Below are positions 1-8,220 of a stretch of DNA of 57,275 nt, in pieces. This DNA comes from a virus, in the IMG/VR virus record IMGVR_UViG_3300021375_000031, positions 1-57,275 of that record; one strand, given 5' to 3'. How positions within the stretch are numbered: position 1 is the stretch's first letter; every line of letters starts with the position of its first letter. Under the pieces are notes generated by a model. It saw only the letters and a list, made by a program, of their open reading frames with translations. It ran no database searches and was not told the DNA's origin. A program made the position numbers and the translations under genes.

Positions 1-2149
1 TGGTTGCTGAGTTTAAAGCAAAAGCAAGTGTTGTTGAATTGGATGTTAAAGTAATACCTGTTCCACCTACCATACCTTTAATGCCGTTGAATGAATCTAC
101 ACCTACAACTCTTTGTCCTGCTAGTAAAGATTCACCGTTTCCTTGAAGTCCACCATAGGAATAAGTTACACCAGCATTTGCTCGTTCAACTGCTCCCACT
201 GATGAAGTAGGTGTAAGTTCTCTAATACCTGAACCAGGCGTTTCCACAAACACTTGGTCTCCACTTAGGAATATAGCACGGTCTGTTGAACTGTTTGCAT
301 TTGGAATAAGCAGTTCAGTACTGACTGCTACTGTGCCTAGGTTGGTCATATTGCCTGTATAGTTAGGCAATGTTGTTCCTGTTACTCTAGTATCAACTCT
401 AGTATCAGTATAATAAAAATTTGTTGTGCCTTCTGCTAAATCATCTGTATTTTTTGCTAATGGGTAGTCTGTTGATCCATCATTTGTGAACTCCCATCTA
501 TCTGCTGTTTCGTCCCATTTAATATAAACATCTGCTGATGGATTAGGTCTGTCTACTTTTAAATGAGAATCTTGAGCAACGTTACCACTGTTCATAGTGA
601 TGTCTGCGTTCTCAACTATTAAATCTGTTTGCGTAACTGAGTTTAATGTACCTGTTACGTCTAGGTTACCTGTTACAGTAAATGCTGGAACTGTTGCTCC
701 ACTTAAATCTACTGTGCCTGTAAATGTTTTTGCTCCAGCCATTGACTGGTCGCCTGTTGTTCTTATAACACTACTGTCAACTGCAAAACTTCTTGAAGTG
801 GTAATATCGCCACCTCCACTTAAACCGTCACCTGCTGTTAATGTAACACCACTATGGTCAATATGTTCGTTTGCAACAAAGCCACTTAAACTGTCGTGAA
901 GTATGGCTACATCTGTTGCACTTGTTAGTTGCCCTTGAGCATTAACTGTGAATTGACCTACTGCTGTAGCACTTCCATATGTTGCGGCAGTTACACCACT
1001 ATTAGTAATACTGATGTCACCAGCACTATATGTAATACCTGTTCCACCTACTAAGTGAGCATCTATCCTTGCTTCTGCCTCAGATTGAGTTGGCCCAGTG
1101 TATGTCATTACACCGTTGCTGTAACTAAATGATCCATCGCCACCTGCATCAACCGAACTGAATAATCCTTTTATGTGAGTGTCGTCTGTGATGAATACTC
1201 CAGTACCACTACTGTAAGTAATACCAGTACCTCCGGATACAGCACCTCTATAGTCTGCATTGCTTGGTCCGGTATATGTAAAGTTTCCTGTTGCACTACT
1301 ATAAGTTAAACTTCCGTCTCCACTAGTAACGGCATCTACTGCCGCTCTTACTCTAGCATCAGTATAATATAAATTTGTTGAACCTTCGCTTATGTTATCA
1401 GTATTTCCTGCGAGTTGACTTAATGCTGTTGGAACACTTGCAGGTGTAAATGTAAATACACCGTTGCTGTATGATAATGCTCCGTTACCACTTGCTGAAT
1501 TACTTGTTACACTAAACAATGCTTCTGCGGCTGTTTCAAAATTACTAACTTGTGAACTTGTAATACTTACTGTTGTTTCGCCTGCGGCTGTTATTAATCC
1601 TTTTGCTGTTACAGTAAAGTTTGGTATAGTTGCTCCATCGCCGAAACTTCCTACGTTACTGTTTACTGTTGCTAATGTTCCTGTTAAACTAGGTGCTGAT
1701 GTGTTAGCATTTAATCCTAATGCTACACTACCTGTGACATCGCCTGTTAGTGTTAAAGTTCTATCATTAACTAATGCTCCGGCGTTTGTTGCTGTACCTG
1801 ATAAATTACCTGTAAAGCCACCGCCTCCAATAGAGCCACCGCCGTTAATAATAATTTGCTGTCCTGCTCCAACATAAAAGTTTCCTTCTGCTGGTTTGTT
1901 AAATACAACATTTCCTGAAGCACCATAACTGATATCTGCGTTACTAGATGCGTTTCCTAGTCTTAAAGTTCCTGTTGCGGCATCATTGTCTGCGTTTATG
2001 GCATAAGTGTCTGCACTATTAAGTGTTGTTGTATCGTTAAGATATGTTGTAGTTCCACTAACTACTAAGTTACCGCCTACTGTGAATGTACCATTTTGAG
2101 GATTAAAACTTATATCCCCTTGTGGATTGAAAACTGATTTATCTGCCAT
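1..2149 (-). CDS. Tail fibre-like structural protein (C-terminus beyond the window)
   Basis: Open minus-strand frame of about 716 codons from an ATG at 2149, without a stop before the window edge, so the C-terminus is missing. Shine-Dalgarno TTAGGAG precedes the ATG and a late promoter element lies at 2172-2179. The start reads MADKSVFNPQGDISFN, followed by long Gly/Ser/Thr/Asn-rich repetitive sequence. The motif TNLYYTDARV near residue 257 recurs as TNFYYTDTRV near residue 570; such motifs are common in marine T4-like phage fibre proteins. No cysteine-rich or enzymatic motif is visible. It follows gp23 on the same strand but has its own promoter behind a terminator. It probably forms an elongated trimeric fibre involved in host contact. 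The fibre class is well supported; the exact fibre (long, short or whisker-like) cannot be told. Confidence 0.8.
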   Translation of the reverse strand, partial: MADKSVFNPQGDISFNPQNGTFTVGGNLVVSGTTTYLNDTTTLNSADTYAINADNDAATGTLRLGNASSNADISYGASGNVVFNKPAEGNFYVGAGQQIIINGGGSIGGGGFTGNLSGTATNAGALVNDRTLTLTGDVTGSVALGLNANTSAPSLTGTLATVNSNVGSFGDGATIPNFTVTAKGLITAAGETTVSITSSQVSNFETAAEALFSVTSNSASGNGALSYSNGVFTFTPASVPTALSQLAGNTDNISEGSTNLYYTDARVRAAVDAVTSGDGSLTYSSATGNFTYTGPSNADYRGAVSGGTGITYSSGTGVFITDDTHIKGLFSSVDAGGDGSFSYSNGVMTYTGPTQSEAEARIDAHLVGGTGITYSAGDISITNSGVTAATYGSATAVGQFTVNAQGQLTSATDVAILHDSLSGFVANEHIDHSGVTLTAGDGLSGGGDITTSRSFAVDSSVIRTTGDQSMAGAKTFTGTVDLSGATVPAFTVTGNLDVTGTLNSVTQTDLIVENADITMNSGNVAQDSHLKVDRPNPSADVYIKWDETADRWEFTNDGSTDYPLAKNTDDLAEGTTNFYYTDTRVDTRVTGTTLPNYTGNMTNLGTVAVSTELLIPNANSSTDRAIFLSGDQVFVETPGSGIRELTPTSSVGAVERANAGVTYSYGGLQGNGESLLAGQRVVGVDSFNGIKGMVGGTGITLTSNSTTLAFALNSAT

Positions 2150-2171
2150 TTAAGAAACTCCTAATTACAAG

Positions 2172-2179
2172 TATTTATC
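2172..2179 (-). promoter_or_regulatory. Late promoter (GATAAATA) for the tail fibre gene
   Basis: On the minus strand the sequence reads CTGATAAATACTTG. It matches T4's late -10 element TATAAATA except for the first base. By the T4 rule (element at -13 to -6) transcription would start near 2166, leaving a leader of about 16 nt that carries the Shine-Dalgarno. No -35 element is seen, as expected for gp55-type late promoters. Confidence 0.7.
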
Positions 2180-2204
2180 AGATTGTTGCAAATTTTTTAC
2201 AGTC

Positions 2205-2232
2205 AAAAAAAAGCACTCCGAGGAGTGCTTTT
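2205..2232 (-). terminator. Rho-independent terminator after gp23
   Basis: A perfect 11-bp inverted repeat (AAAAGCACTCC at 2209-2219 with GGAGTGCTTTT at 2222-2232) with a 2-nt centre. In minus-strand reading the hairpin ends in a run of eight T. It lies 26 nt beyond the gp23 stop, so it should end the head-gene transcript and isolate the downstream fibre gene. Confidence 0.9.
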
Positions 2233-2257
2233 AGTATTCAAGTTCTGAATTAAATTC

Positions 2258-3412
2258 TTATTTGAATGATACGTTTGAAAGTGCAATTTCACCGACATAG
2301 TCAGCCGCGTTACCCAATGAACTTGCTGTATTAGTAAGTTCTAAGTAACCGTAACGTGTCATAAATGAAACTACTGGTTCAAAACTGTTTGGATCCATAA
2401 CTGGTCCTGTACTCATTAAAGGAATATATGGGCAATAGAACGCAGGTGCGTCTGTTTCGCTTGATCCTTTATAACCAACTAATACAGAGCCACCGTCTGC
2501 TTGATATTGGTCTACGAATACTTTAATAGTACCGTTAAGTGTACCAACTAATTTGCTGTTTGAAGGTGCATCAAATGATCCTTCAGTTGTTCTTGCAAAA
2601 GTAGAAGTTGTCGCACTTTGTAAAATTGTTAATGCTTCTGGTGAAACAACAACATAGTTACCTGCGCCTCTTCTTGTTCTTGCCGCAATTAAGTTAGCCG
2701 CTCTGTTGATTCCGATTGCTAGTACGGCGTGCTTGTCACCGATGAATGCTGGAGTTCCGGAAATGTTTCCTGAACTTGCATCGAAGTCTAATGTATCAAC
2801 TGTTGGTGCTAGAGATCTGAGGTTGCCAAGCATTTCTTGGTCGATTTCAACCGCGATTTCTTGTGCAAGTGCCTGCATAATTTCTGCTTCAACATCAACA
2901 CCGTGCATAGAATTGGCATCTTGAGCACTCTCAAAAGTCCATCTAGCACTTAGACGTCTAGTTTTCGCTTCAACTGTTTGTTTTAAGATTTGAACACTCA
3001 TTTTTCTACCAACTGAACCCTCAGCCGCCGCTGTTGCGTCTGGTGATCCTGCGTAAGTAGATGCTAGTTTGAATGGACTTAATGCTTCGTCGCCTGCATT
3101 TGCTCCACCGCCACTTTCTGCGTATCTTACTCTTAATGTGTGAATTTGACCTACTGGTCCGGTCATTGGCTGTACCCCTAACAATTCGTTAGAAATCAAA
3201 GAAGGTAAAACCCTTCTGATTAAAGGTAGCATAACCTTGTTTAATGTTGCAATATTACCCGCCATTGTAGCACCTGAAGAAGCCGCTTCTTGAAGTTGTA
3301 CTTTAGAATTTTCTAAAATAGTCTCCATAGTCGTCTTCCTGCTACCTTGTAAACCCTCTAATAGAGCGTCTTTCGTTGCGGACCAATTGCTTTCAAATAA
3401 TGCTTCTGCCAT
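2258..3412 (-). CDS. 23: Major capsid protein gp23
   Basis: 384 aa. The segment from residue 58 to 97, with LPLIRRVLPSLISNELLG and GPVGQIHTLRVRY, is the hallmark N-terminal region of T4-family gp23, which builds the hexamers of the head shell. T4 gp23 is 521 aa before cleavage, so this is a short version. The stretch near residues 30-65 ends in a plausible site for the gp21 head protease, but no cleavage site can be fixed by eye. Strong Shine-Dalgarno AAGGAG lies 8 nt before the ATG. It is the last gene of the operon 20-(72aa)-67-21-22-23 and is followed by a strong terminator, as suits the most highly expressed virion protein. Confidence 0.97.
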   Translation of the reverse strand: MAEALFESNWSATKDALLEGLQGSRKTTMETILENSKVQLQEAASSGATMAGNIATLNKVMLPLIRRVLPSLISNELLGVQPMTGPVGQIHTLRVRYAESGGGANAGDEALSPFKLASTYAGSPDATAAAEGSVGRKMSVQILKQTVEAKTRRLSARWTFESAQDANSMHGVDVEAEIMQALAQEIAVEIDQEMLGNLRSLAPTVDTLDFDASSGNISGTPAFIGDKHAVLAIGINRAANLIAARTRRGAGNYVVVSPEALTILQSATTSTFARTTEGSFDAPSNSKLVGTLNGTIKVFVDQYQADGGSVLVGYKGSSETDAPAFYCPYIPLMSTGPVMDPNSFEPVVSFMTRYGYLELTNTASSLGNAADYVGEIALSNVSFK

Positions 3413-3423
3413 TATATTTCTCC

Positions 3424-4542
3424 TTAGTTTAGTCCTGCTAATTTTCTGATTTCGTTTAATTCAACGACATCATTGTTAGTTGCTTCTTGCTCATTGCTGG
3501 CAGGTGCAACCCTGTTACCAGTGTGTTCTGTTGTTTTCACTGATTCATTAAGTGCTTTCTTTTCAGTTCTTACTGATGCGTCCTCATTGAGTACACTTGG
3601 TAAGTACTTATTGAAAGCCTGTTCTAATTTGTTTGTTTGAACTGATTCTAACAATTCAACCATTATTTCTTTTTTCTCTTTGTTAAGCGGAGTCATTAAT
3701 TTATTTAATGTCTCGTTGCGTTGGTACTTGTCCTCTGCAATTCTCAACTTAGAGATAGTTTCTTCGTTCTTCTTAGTAGTTTCTTTTAGTTTCGTGTCTG
3801 CTTCTGTAACTGCTTCTTGCATTACTGCCATCTCTTCTCTAATCTTCTTCACTTCTGAATTTTCATTGAGGTAAGATGAAGCATACTCAGATGCAACCGA
3901 TTCAAAAATTCTTCTACCAAAATCATTTTGCCTTGCCGCTTTAATGTCGTCTCTGTACTGACTAATTTCATTATTAATGATTTTAGTAATACTTGATTCA
4001 ACTTTCCCAGCCGCTTTCTTAATGAATTGCTCTTTAGATTCTGCAAGTTTCTTACGACCTTCAGCAATCAATTGAACTTTCTTCTCAACTAATTCCTGTT
4101 TGTCTTTATGAAACTCTGAAATCTCATCAGCAACTTGTTCAATCACAAAGTTTTCTAACTTACCGATATTTGCTTTATGCGAATCTCTGTCTGCTTTTAA
4201 CTCTTTGATTTCATTTGCTAATGTTTCTGTAACAAACTTATCTAGTAATTTGCTATGTGCATCGATAGACTCTTTATATTTGACTCTATCACTTACTAGT
4301 GCTTGTTTATCTTGTGCGAACTCTTTGATCTCTTCTGCCAGTGCTTCGGAAATAAATGTGTCCATTGCTTCAACTATTTGTCCTTTATCGTGTTCAAATC
4401 GTTGAGCGAACTCTTCCCTTAACTCTGCTGTGATATCATTTCTTGCTTCGCTTAATTGAGCATTCCACGCCGATTGAATTTCGCTTCTTGCCTCTTCAGA
4501 CAATGTGCTTGATTCTAATAGGTCATTAAATGTTGTCGCCAT
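3424..4542 (-). CDS. 22: Prohead scaffold core protein gp22
   Basis: 372 aa, longer than T4 gp22 (269 aa). Almost the whole chain is charged, Lys/Glu-rich coiled-coil. It has three spaced copies of a segment of the type FISEALAEEIKEF / FVTETLANEIKEL / FVIEQVADEISEF at about residues 62-75, 103-116 and 132-145. The C-terminus is Thr/Asn/Glu-rich and ends in LNEIRKLAGLN, a tail often seen in marine T4-like gp22 proteins. The role is the internal scaffold on which gp23 assembles, later digested by gp21. It lies between gp21 and gp23 exactly as in T4, 11 nt before gp23. Shine-Dalgarno AGGAGAG precedes the ATG. Confidence 0.92.
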   Translation of the reverse strand: MATTFNDLLESSTLSEEARSEIQSAWNAQLSEARNDITAELREEFAQRFEHDKGQIVEAMDTFISEALAEEIKEFAQDKQALVSDRVKYKESIDAHSKLLDKFVTETLANEIKELKADRDSHKANIGKLENFVIEQVADEISEFHKDKQELVEKKVQLIAEGRKKLAESKEQFIKKAAGKVESSITKIINNEISQYRDDIKAARQNDFGRRIFESVASEYASSYLNENSEVKKIREEMAVMQEAVTEADTKLKETTKKNEETISKLRIAEDKYQRNETLNKLMTPLNKEKKEIMVELLESVQTNKLEQAFNKYLPSVLNEDASVRTEKKALNESVKTTEHTGNRVAPASNEQEATNNDVVELNEIRKLAGLN

Positions 4543-4552
4543 ATGCTCTCTC

Positions 4553-5179
4553 CTATTTCAGATTAAGTTCACGAATAAAATTTAAAATTTCTCGTGATAA
4601 ATGTTTTTGTGCGCCTTTATCGTGTGTAACTGCTTCGGCAATGTCGTGTATTACTCCACCGCCTTGCATATTAAATAAACTTTCCCTTATTGCCTTAGGG
4701 TAGGCATCCGGGGCACTTGGTTGTGCTACGATGTCTACGGTAACTATATCAAAGTCAGACACACGTCCTGACTCGTTTACATTACCGCTACCCCTACTAG
4801 ATACTCCTAACTTAGCACCACTCGTAAGTAGTGTTTTAGCAATATTACCCATAGGCGTATCTAAGAGTTTTAGTTTACCATAGCCGTTTGCGTCTTGCAT
4901 TTCCATATTTGTAATCATATGACTACATCTGTCTAAATTGATTTGTAACTCTTCTGGATGATCTAACTCTCCCAAAACAGTTTCGCCTTCGTCTAGACGT
5001 GACTGAATGCTTTTTACGGCTCTTGCAATCTCTGTAGTAGGATAAACCCTACCATTTTGATTTTTAACGTCTCCTTGAATAAAAAGACCACTCATAACTA
5101 AATCTTTACCGTCGGCACTACTTTCTACTAATAAGTTAGCCTTATCGTGTGAGTAATATTCGTATAATTTTCTAGTCAT
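4553..5179 (-). CDS. 21: Prohead core protease gp21
   Basis: 208 aa, near the T4 length (212 aa). It matches the T4-type prohead serine protease family: GELDHPEE with the presumed catalytic His at residue 74, and KLGVSSRGSG with the presumed catalytic Ser at 127 or 128. The next conserved segment is FDIVTVDIVAQPSAPDA at 143-159. In T4 it cleaves scaffold and capsid proteins during head maturation and itself. It is flanked by the gp67-like gene upstream and gp22 downstream, in canonical order. Shine-Dalgarno AAGGTAG is well placed. The enzyme class is secure; the exact third catalytic residue is not assigned. Confidence 0.95.
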   Translation of the reverse strand: MTRKLYEYYSHDKANLLVESSADGKDLVMSGLFIQGDVKNQNGRVYPTTEIARAVKSIQSRLDEGETVLGELDHPEELQINLDRCSHMITNMEMQDANGYGKLKLLDTPMGNIAKTLLTSGAKLGVSSRGSGNVNESGRVSDFDIVTVDIVAQPSAPDAYPKAIRESLFNMQGGGVIHDIAEAVTHDKGAQKHLSREILNFIRELNLK

Positions 5180-5206
5180 TGTATTCTACCTTTTTATTTA
5201 AAAGTC

Positions 5207-6043
5207 TTATCCACTGATAGGACTTTTTCCACCGTCACTTTCATCACCCTTAGGTGCTGGTGCGGCTTTCGGTTCTTCTCCAATGTTGTCACTTGGTGTA
5301 TGGTCTTTAGCACTTTCGCCTTTGACACTTTCTTCGCCACCGTGTGATACGTTGTCTTTTGCTGATGCGCCTGCATCAAATGTTTGTTTAGGCTTAGAAC
5401 TCAAAGGACTTTTACCGCCGCTTTGTGCTTCTTTGCTCTTAACCAACGAAGCCTTATCATCTTGAAGTTTAGTTGCTTCTTCGATTGCTAAATCTTCACT
5501 TTCTTCAGATTCGAAACCTAGTTCTGCTTCTAATTCATCTTCTGAATCTTCAACTTCTTCTTCCGCTTCGTCATCATCTGACATAAGTTTTTCAAATTCT
5601 GCTCTCAAATCATCTAATTGGTCTTCAATATCGTCGACTCTGTCTTCAATTTCTTCTTCGCCTTCTTCTTCTGACTCTTCGCCATCCATTTCAGGTTCCA
5701 TTTCCATTTCCATTTCGTCTTCGCCATCGACTTCTTCGATACTTGATTCTTCTTGGTCAATTTCTTGTTCGATTTCGTCCAGTAAGTCTTCGCTTTCTGC
5801 TCCGCCTACTGTTTCTTCCACAGACTCTTCTTCAGATTCTTCAGCCTCTTCAACTGCCTCTTCTTCAGATTCTTCTGCTTCTTCTACTGTTTCTTCTTCT
5901 ACAGCCTCTTCTTCATCTAATAGACTCTCATAAACATCGCGAGCCTTTTCCACCATAAAATCGTGAATTAAGTCTTTCGCTTTGTCCTGTTCGTCGGCAA
6001 GAAGATGCTCTAAAACTTGTTCTAGTTTTGTTTTATCTGACAT
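5207..6043 (-). CDS. 67: Acidic prohead core protein, gp67-like
   Basis: 278 aa. The first 40 residues (EQDKAKDLIHDFMVEKARDV region) form a short amphipathic helix comparable with the N-terminus of T4 gp67 (Pip). They are followed by an extremely Glu/Ser-rich region (about residues 45-190) and a Lys/Ser/Gly/Pro-rich tail. T4 gp67 is only 80 aa with one acidic run, so this version is greatly extended. Position between gp20 and gp21 matches T4 genes 67/68. The probable role is an internal prohead core protein, digested to acidic peptides that stay in the head. The identity rests on order, composition and the N-terminal helix rather than on a strong motif. Shine-Dalgarno GGAGAGG is present. Confidence 0.75.
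   Translation of the reverse strand: MSDKTKLEQVLEHLLADEQDKAKDLIHDFMVEKARDVYESLLDEEEAVEEETVEEAEESEEEAVEEAEESEEESVEETVGGAESEDLLDEIEQEIDQEESSIEEVDGEDEMEMEMEPEMDGEESEEEGEEEIEDRVDDIEDQLDDLRAEFEKLMSDDDEAEEEVEDSEDELEAELGFESEESEDLAIEEATKLQDDKASLVKSKEAQSGGKSPLSSKPKQTFDAGASAKDNVSHGGEESVKGESAKDHTPSDNIGEEPKAAPAPKGDESDGGKSPISG
5810..5925. repeat. Short tandem coding repeat (Glu/Ser) in the gp67-like gene
   Basis: Imperfect repeats of a unit like CTTCTTCAGATTCTTC on the plus strand encode repeated EEAVEEAEESEE-type segments on the minus strand. Similar acidic runs continue to about 5520. The region is prone to slippage, so its length probably varies between relatives. Confidence 0.7.
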
Positions 6044-6123
6044 CGTAGCCTCTCCGTTTTGTTATAGTTTTGGTGCTCGGACAATTTGACAAAAAATCAT
6101 ACTGACATACGAGCATCTAATAG

Positions 6124-6131
6124 TATTTAAT
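6124..6131 (-). promoter_or_regulatory. Possible late promoter variant upstream of gp67-like gene
   Basis: Minus-strand ACATTAAATACTATTAG contains ATTAAATA, two changes from T4's TATAAATA, about 80 nt before the gp67-like ATG. The 179-nt gap 6044-6222 contains no gene that I can support. The match is weaker than the GATAAATA sites elsewhere. Confidence 0.3.
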
Positions 6132-6222
6132 GTTCTATGCTGTTTTTATAGTTAAATAGTGTGTTTTTGAACTATTTTTGGTGTTTTTTCGCAGAAAATG
6201 GTATTTCTGGAGTGAAATTGTG

Positions 6223-6441
6223 TTAAATAAGACCGCCGCCCATTCCGCCTGCATTAGGGTCTTGTTTCTTATAAATCTTTTGAACAAACTCTTTACGAGA
6301 TTCATTCTCAGTTTTTTTGTAAAGTTTAATCCTTTTTAACTTGTTCAAATTCTCTAAACTTAACTTAGGCTTTCTAGTGTCATCTAAGTCATACTTATTT
6401 ATCGAATCTGCGTCTGGATTGTAAAACTCATTTAATCTCAT
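6223..6441 (-). CDS. Small conserved protein between gp20 and gp67-like
   Basis: 72 aa, basic, starting right after the gp20 stop (the two genes abut, suggesting coupled translation). The core DDTRKPKLSLENLNKLKRIK at about residues 20-39 is of a type I recognise between gp20 and gp21 in marine T4-like phages. The C-terminus is Gly/Met-rich (NAGGMGGGLI). It may be a minor prohead or core component by position, but no function is established from the sequence. Confidence 0.75.
   Translation of the reverse strand: MRLNEFYNPDADSINKYDLDDTRKPKLSLENLNKLKRIKLYKKTENESRKEFVQKIYKKQDPNAGGMGGGLI
6396..6403 (-). promoter_or_regulatory. Internal GATAAATA late element
   Basis: A full GATAAATA lies on the minus strand inside the 72-aa gene, facing the gp67-21-22-23 block. 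It could boost transcription of the scaffold and capsid genes. The predicted leader to gp67 would be about 350 nt, so it may also be a chance match in AT-rich coding sequence. Confidence 0.35.
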
Positions 6442-8142
6442 TTATATTCCTGGTTCTGTTCCTGGCTCAGTAGTATTTATGTCTCCGCCCGGTGCTAATG
6501 GGTCTATAGGTGCGCCTTCATCTGGTGATAAATCTGGCCCTAAATCAGGAGTTAAGCCTGCATCAACCTGAGGTGTTACTCCAACTTGTCTTAAATTATC
6601 TCCGTCTGGAGCAACATAATCTTCGCCGTTTTCTTCTCTCCAATGCTTTTCATTCTCTAATATTTCTTTTTCACTTAAACCTAAATACTTTTTAAGTTTA
6701 AACTGTGTACTTAGATATGGTATGCCTTCTAACTGTCCAAATACCTGTGCTCTTGCAGTATCTATTTCTAAGTCTCTGTAACTAGCAAAGTTTTGAGCGT
6801 CGGCATATCCAATGCTAAACAGTCCTGCATCAATTTCAAAGCCACTATGCTTTAGGTATCTTTTAAACTCTCTGTCAATTTCTCTTATAATAGTGTTTTG
6901 TAATCTTTGACAATATTTTGTAAATCTATATTCTTGTATATATGCTACGCCAACTTTACCATCATTGTATGTGCCTGTTCCATCATCTGGGCCTGTTGGC
7001 AAATAACTTGTTGGTATTCTTAAACCTCTAAGCAACTTGTTGTTAAAGTATTTTAAGTCATCTATCTCGCCTAAGTTGTCTCCGCCTGGTAGTGTGTCTA
7101 CTTTACTTCCTCTACCTTCTGCTGTTGTGGCAAAGAAATAATCTTCCAACATACTCATTGGATTATAACTGCTGTCTACTACGTTACCGCCTTGACTGTT
7201 TTTGCTTGGTATACGTTTTTGTTGTACTTCGTATCTAACTTTTTCCAAGTATTGCTGTGCTTTGTGGGGAGGCATATTACCTACGTCAATAAAGAACACA
7301 CGTCTTTCAGGTGCTCTGTGTACCCTATATATAATAATAGAGTCTTCTAATAATTCTTTTTGCTTAAACACTTTGAAAACAGGATCTAGTATACTACTAC
7401 CAAAGGGCCAAGTAGGTTCCATACCTTCTGCTAAACTTAAATGTACAACGTGCTCTGCTGGAATAGGCATACTGGTGCTCGATGAACCGTGGTCTGTGCC
7501 TTGTATGTATCCTGCTGTTGATGTAGGATTTGAATAGTCTGTTAATATAGCACCACTTCCATATGGTCTATTATGACTTGGTGCATAGTTAGTAGCGGCT
7601 AAGTCTTTTAAATGGAAGTCTATATTTTTAATAAAGTAGGCATCAATCTTTTTCCCTTTGCTTTCGTTTACAACGACTTTCTCTACATTGGCAGGGTCTA
7701 CCCAAAACAGTTTAAATGTTTCTGGGTCTCTTATGAAAACTTGGTCACCGTACTTTATAGTACCTCTGAACATTCCAAATGCTCTTCTATTAAGTTGATT
7801 TAGTCTGCACCATTGCTCTAACTTTTCTGTGATAATTTTTACTTCACTGTCACTAGGGTCATCATTGTAATGCACTTCAAACGGTGTTTTGCTTTTGTCA
7901 CTCACTTGAGTACTAAATTCTGCTATAGTGTCCAGTGCCGCATTTACTTCCAAATCTCTATCCATTTGGTCATATTGCATATATCTCATTAACCTATCAG
8001 GCGAACCTTGATAAACTTCAGGTAGCCAACTGCTATATCTACTAGTTGCTGATGCACCGTAAGTATCTCCTCCCTGTGTGGGATTAGTTCCATATGGTAA
8101 TCCTGCGTTATCGACTGGTGTAAAGTATTTTTTCCAACTCAT
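6442..8142 (-). CDS. 20: Portal vertex protein gp20
   Basis: 566 aa, close to T4 gp20 (524 aa). The N-terminal half contains the typical segments of T4-like portals: RYMQYDQMDRDLEVNAALDT, EHVVHLSLAEGMEPTWPFG and IYRVHRAPERRVFFIDVGN. Near residue 370 it has DTLPGGDNLGEIDDLKYFNN. The portal forms the dodecameric ring at the head vertex, nucleates head assembly and passes DNA. The C-terminal 60 residues are Pro/Asp/Gly-rich and disordered. It is the first gene of the head operon, with its own composite promoter at 8163-8191. The purine-rich AAGAGAAA serves as ribosome binding site. Confidence 0.97.
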   Translation of the reverse strand: MSWKKYFTPVDNAGLPYGTNPTQGGDTYGASATSRYSSWLPEVYQGSPDRLMRYMQYDQMDRDLEVNAALDTIAEFSTQVSDKSKTPFEVHYNDDPSDSEVKIITEKLEQWCRLNQLNRRAFGMFRGTIKYGDQVFIRDPETFKLFWVDPANVEKVVVNESKGKKIDAYFIKNIDFHLKDLAATNYAPSHNRPYGSGAILTDYSNPTSTAGYIQGTDHGSSSTSMPIPAEHVVHLSLAEGMEPTWPFGSSILDPVFKVFKQKELLEDSIIIYRVHRAPERRVFFIDVGNMPPHKAQQYLEKVRYEVQQKRIPSKNSQGGNVVDSSYNPMSMLEDYFFATTAEGRGSKVDTLPGGDNLGEIDDLKYFNNKLLRGLRIPTSYLPTGPDDGTGTYNDGKVGVAYIQEYRFTKYCQRLQNTIIREIDREFKRYLKHSGFEIDAGLFSIGYADAQNFASYRDLEIDTARAQVFGQLEGIPYLSTQFKLKKYLGLSEKEILENEKHWREENGEDYVAPDGDNLRQVGVTPQVDAGLTPDLGPDLSPDEGAPIDPLAPGGDINTTEPGTEPGI

Positions 8143-8162
8143 ATATTTCTCTTATAGTGTTT

Positions 8163-8191
8163 ATATTACTATATTTATCATTTGATGTCAA
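8163..8191 (-). promoter_or_regulatory. Composite promoter for gp20 (late GATAAATA inside a sigma70-like spacer)
   Basis: Minus strand: TTGACA (8191-8186), 17-nt spacer, TAATAT (8168-8163). The spacer contains GATAAATA (8179-8172). The late element predicts a start near 8166 and a 23-nt leader. The sigma70-like pair has a perfect -35 and a 4/6 -10, so head genes might also be read weakly early. Confidence 0.55.
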
Positions 8192-8220
8192 TCGGAAGTA
8201 TTGTTGTGGCTGGAGTGCTA

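Noticed and set aside
1464-1877. 137-codon plus-strand frame opposite the fibre gene
   Set aside because: Antisense of a repetitive fibre coding region; Pro/Val/Ala composition follows from that.
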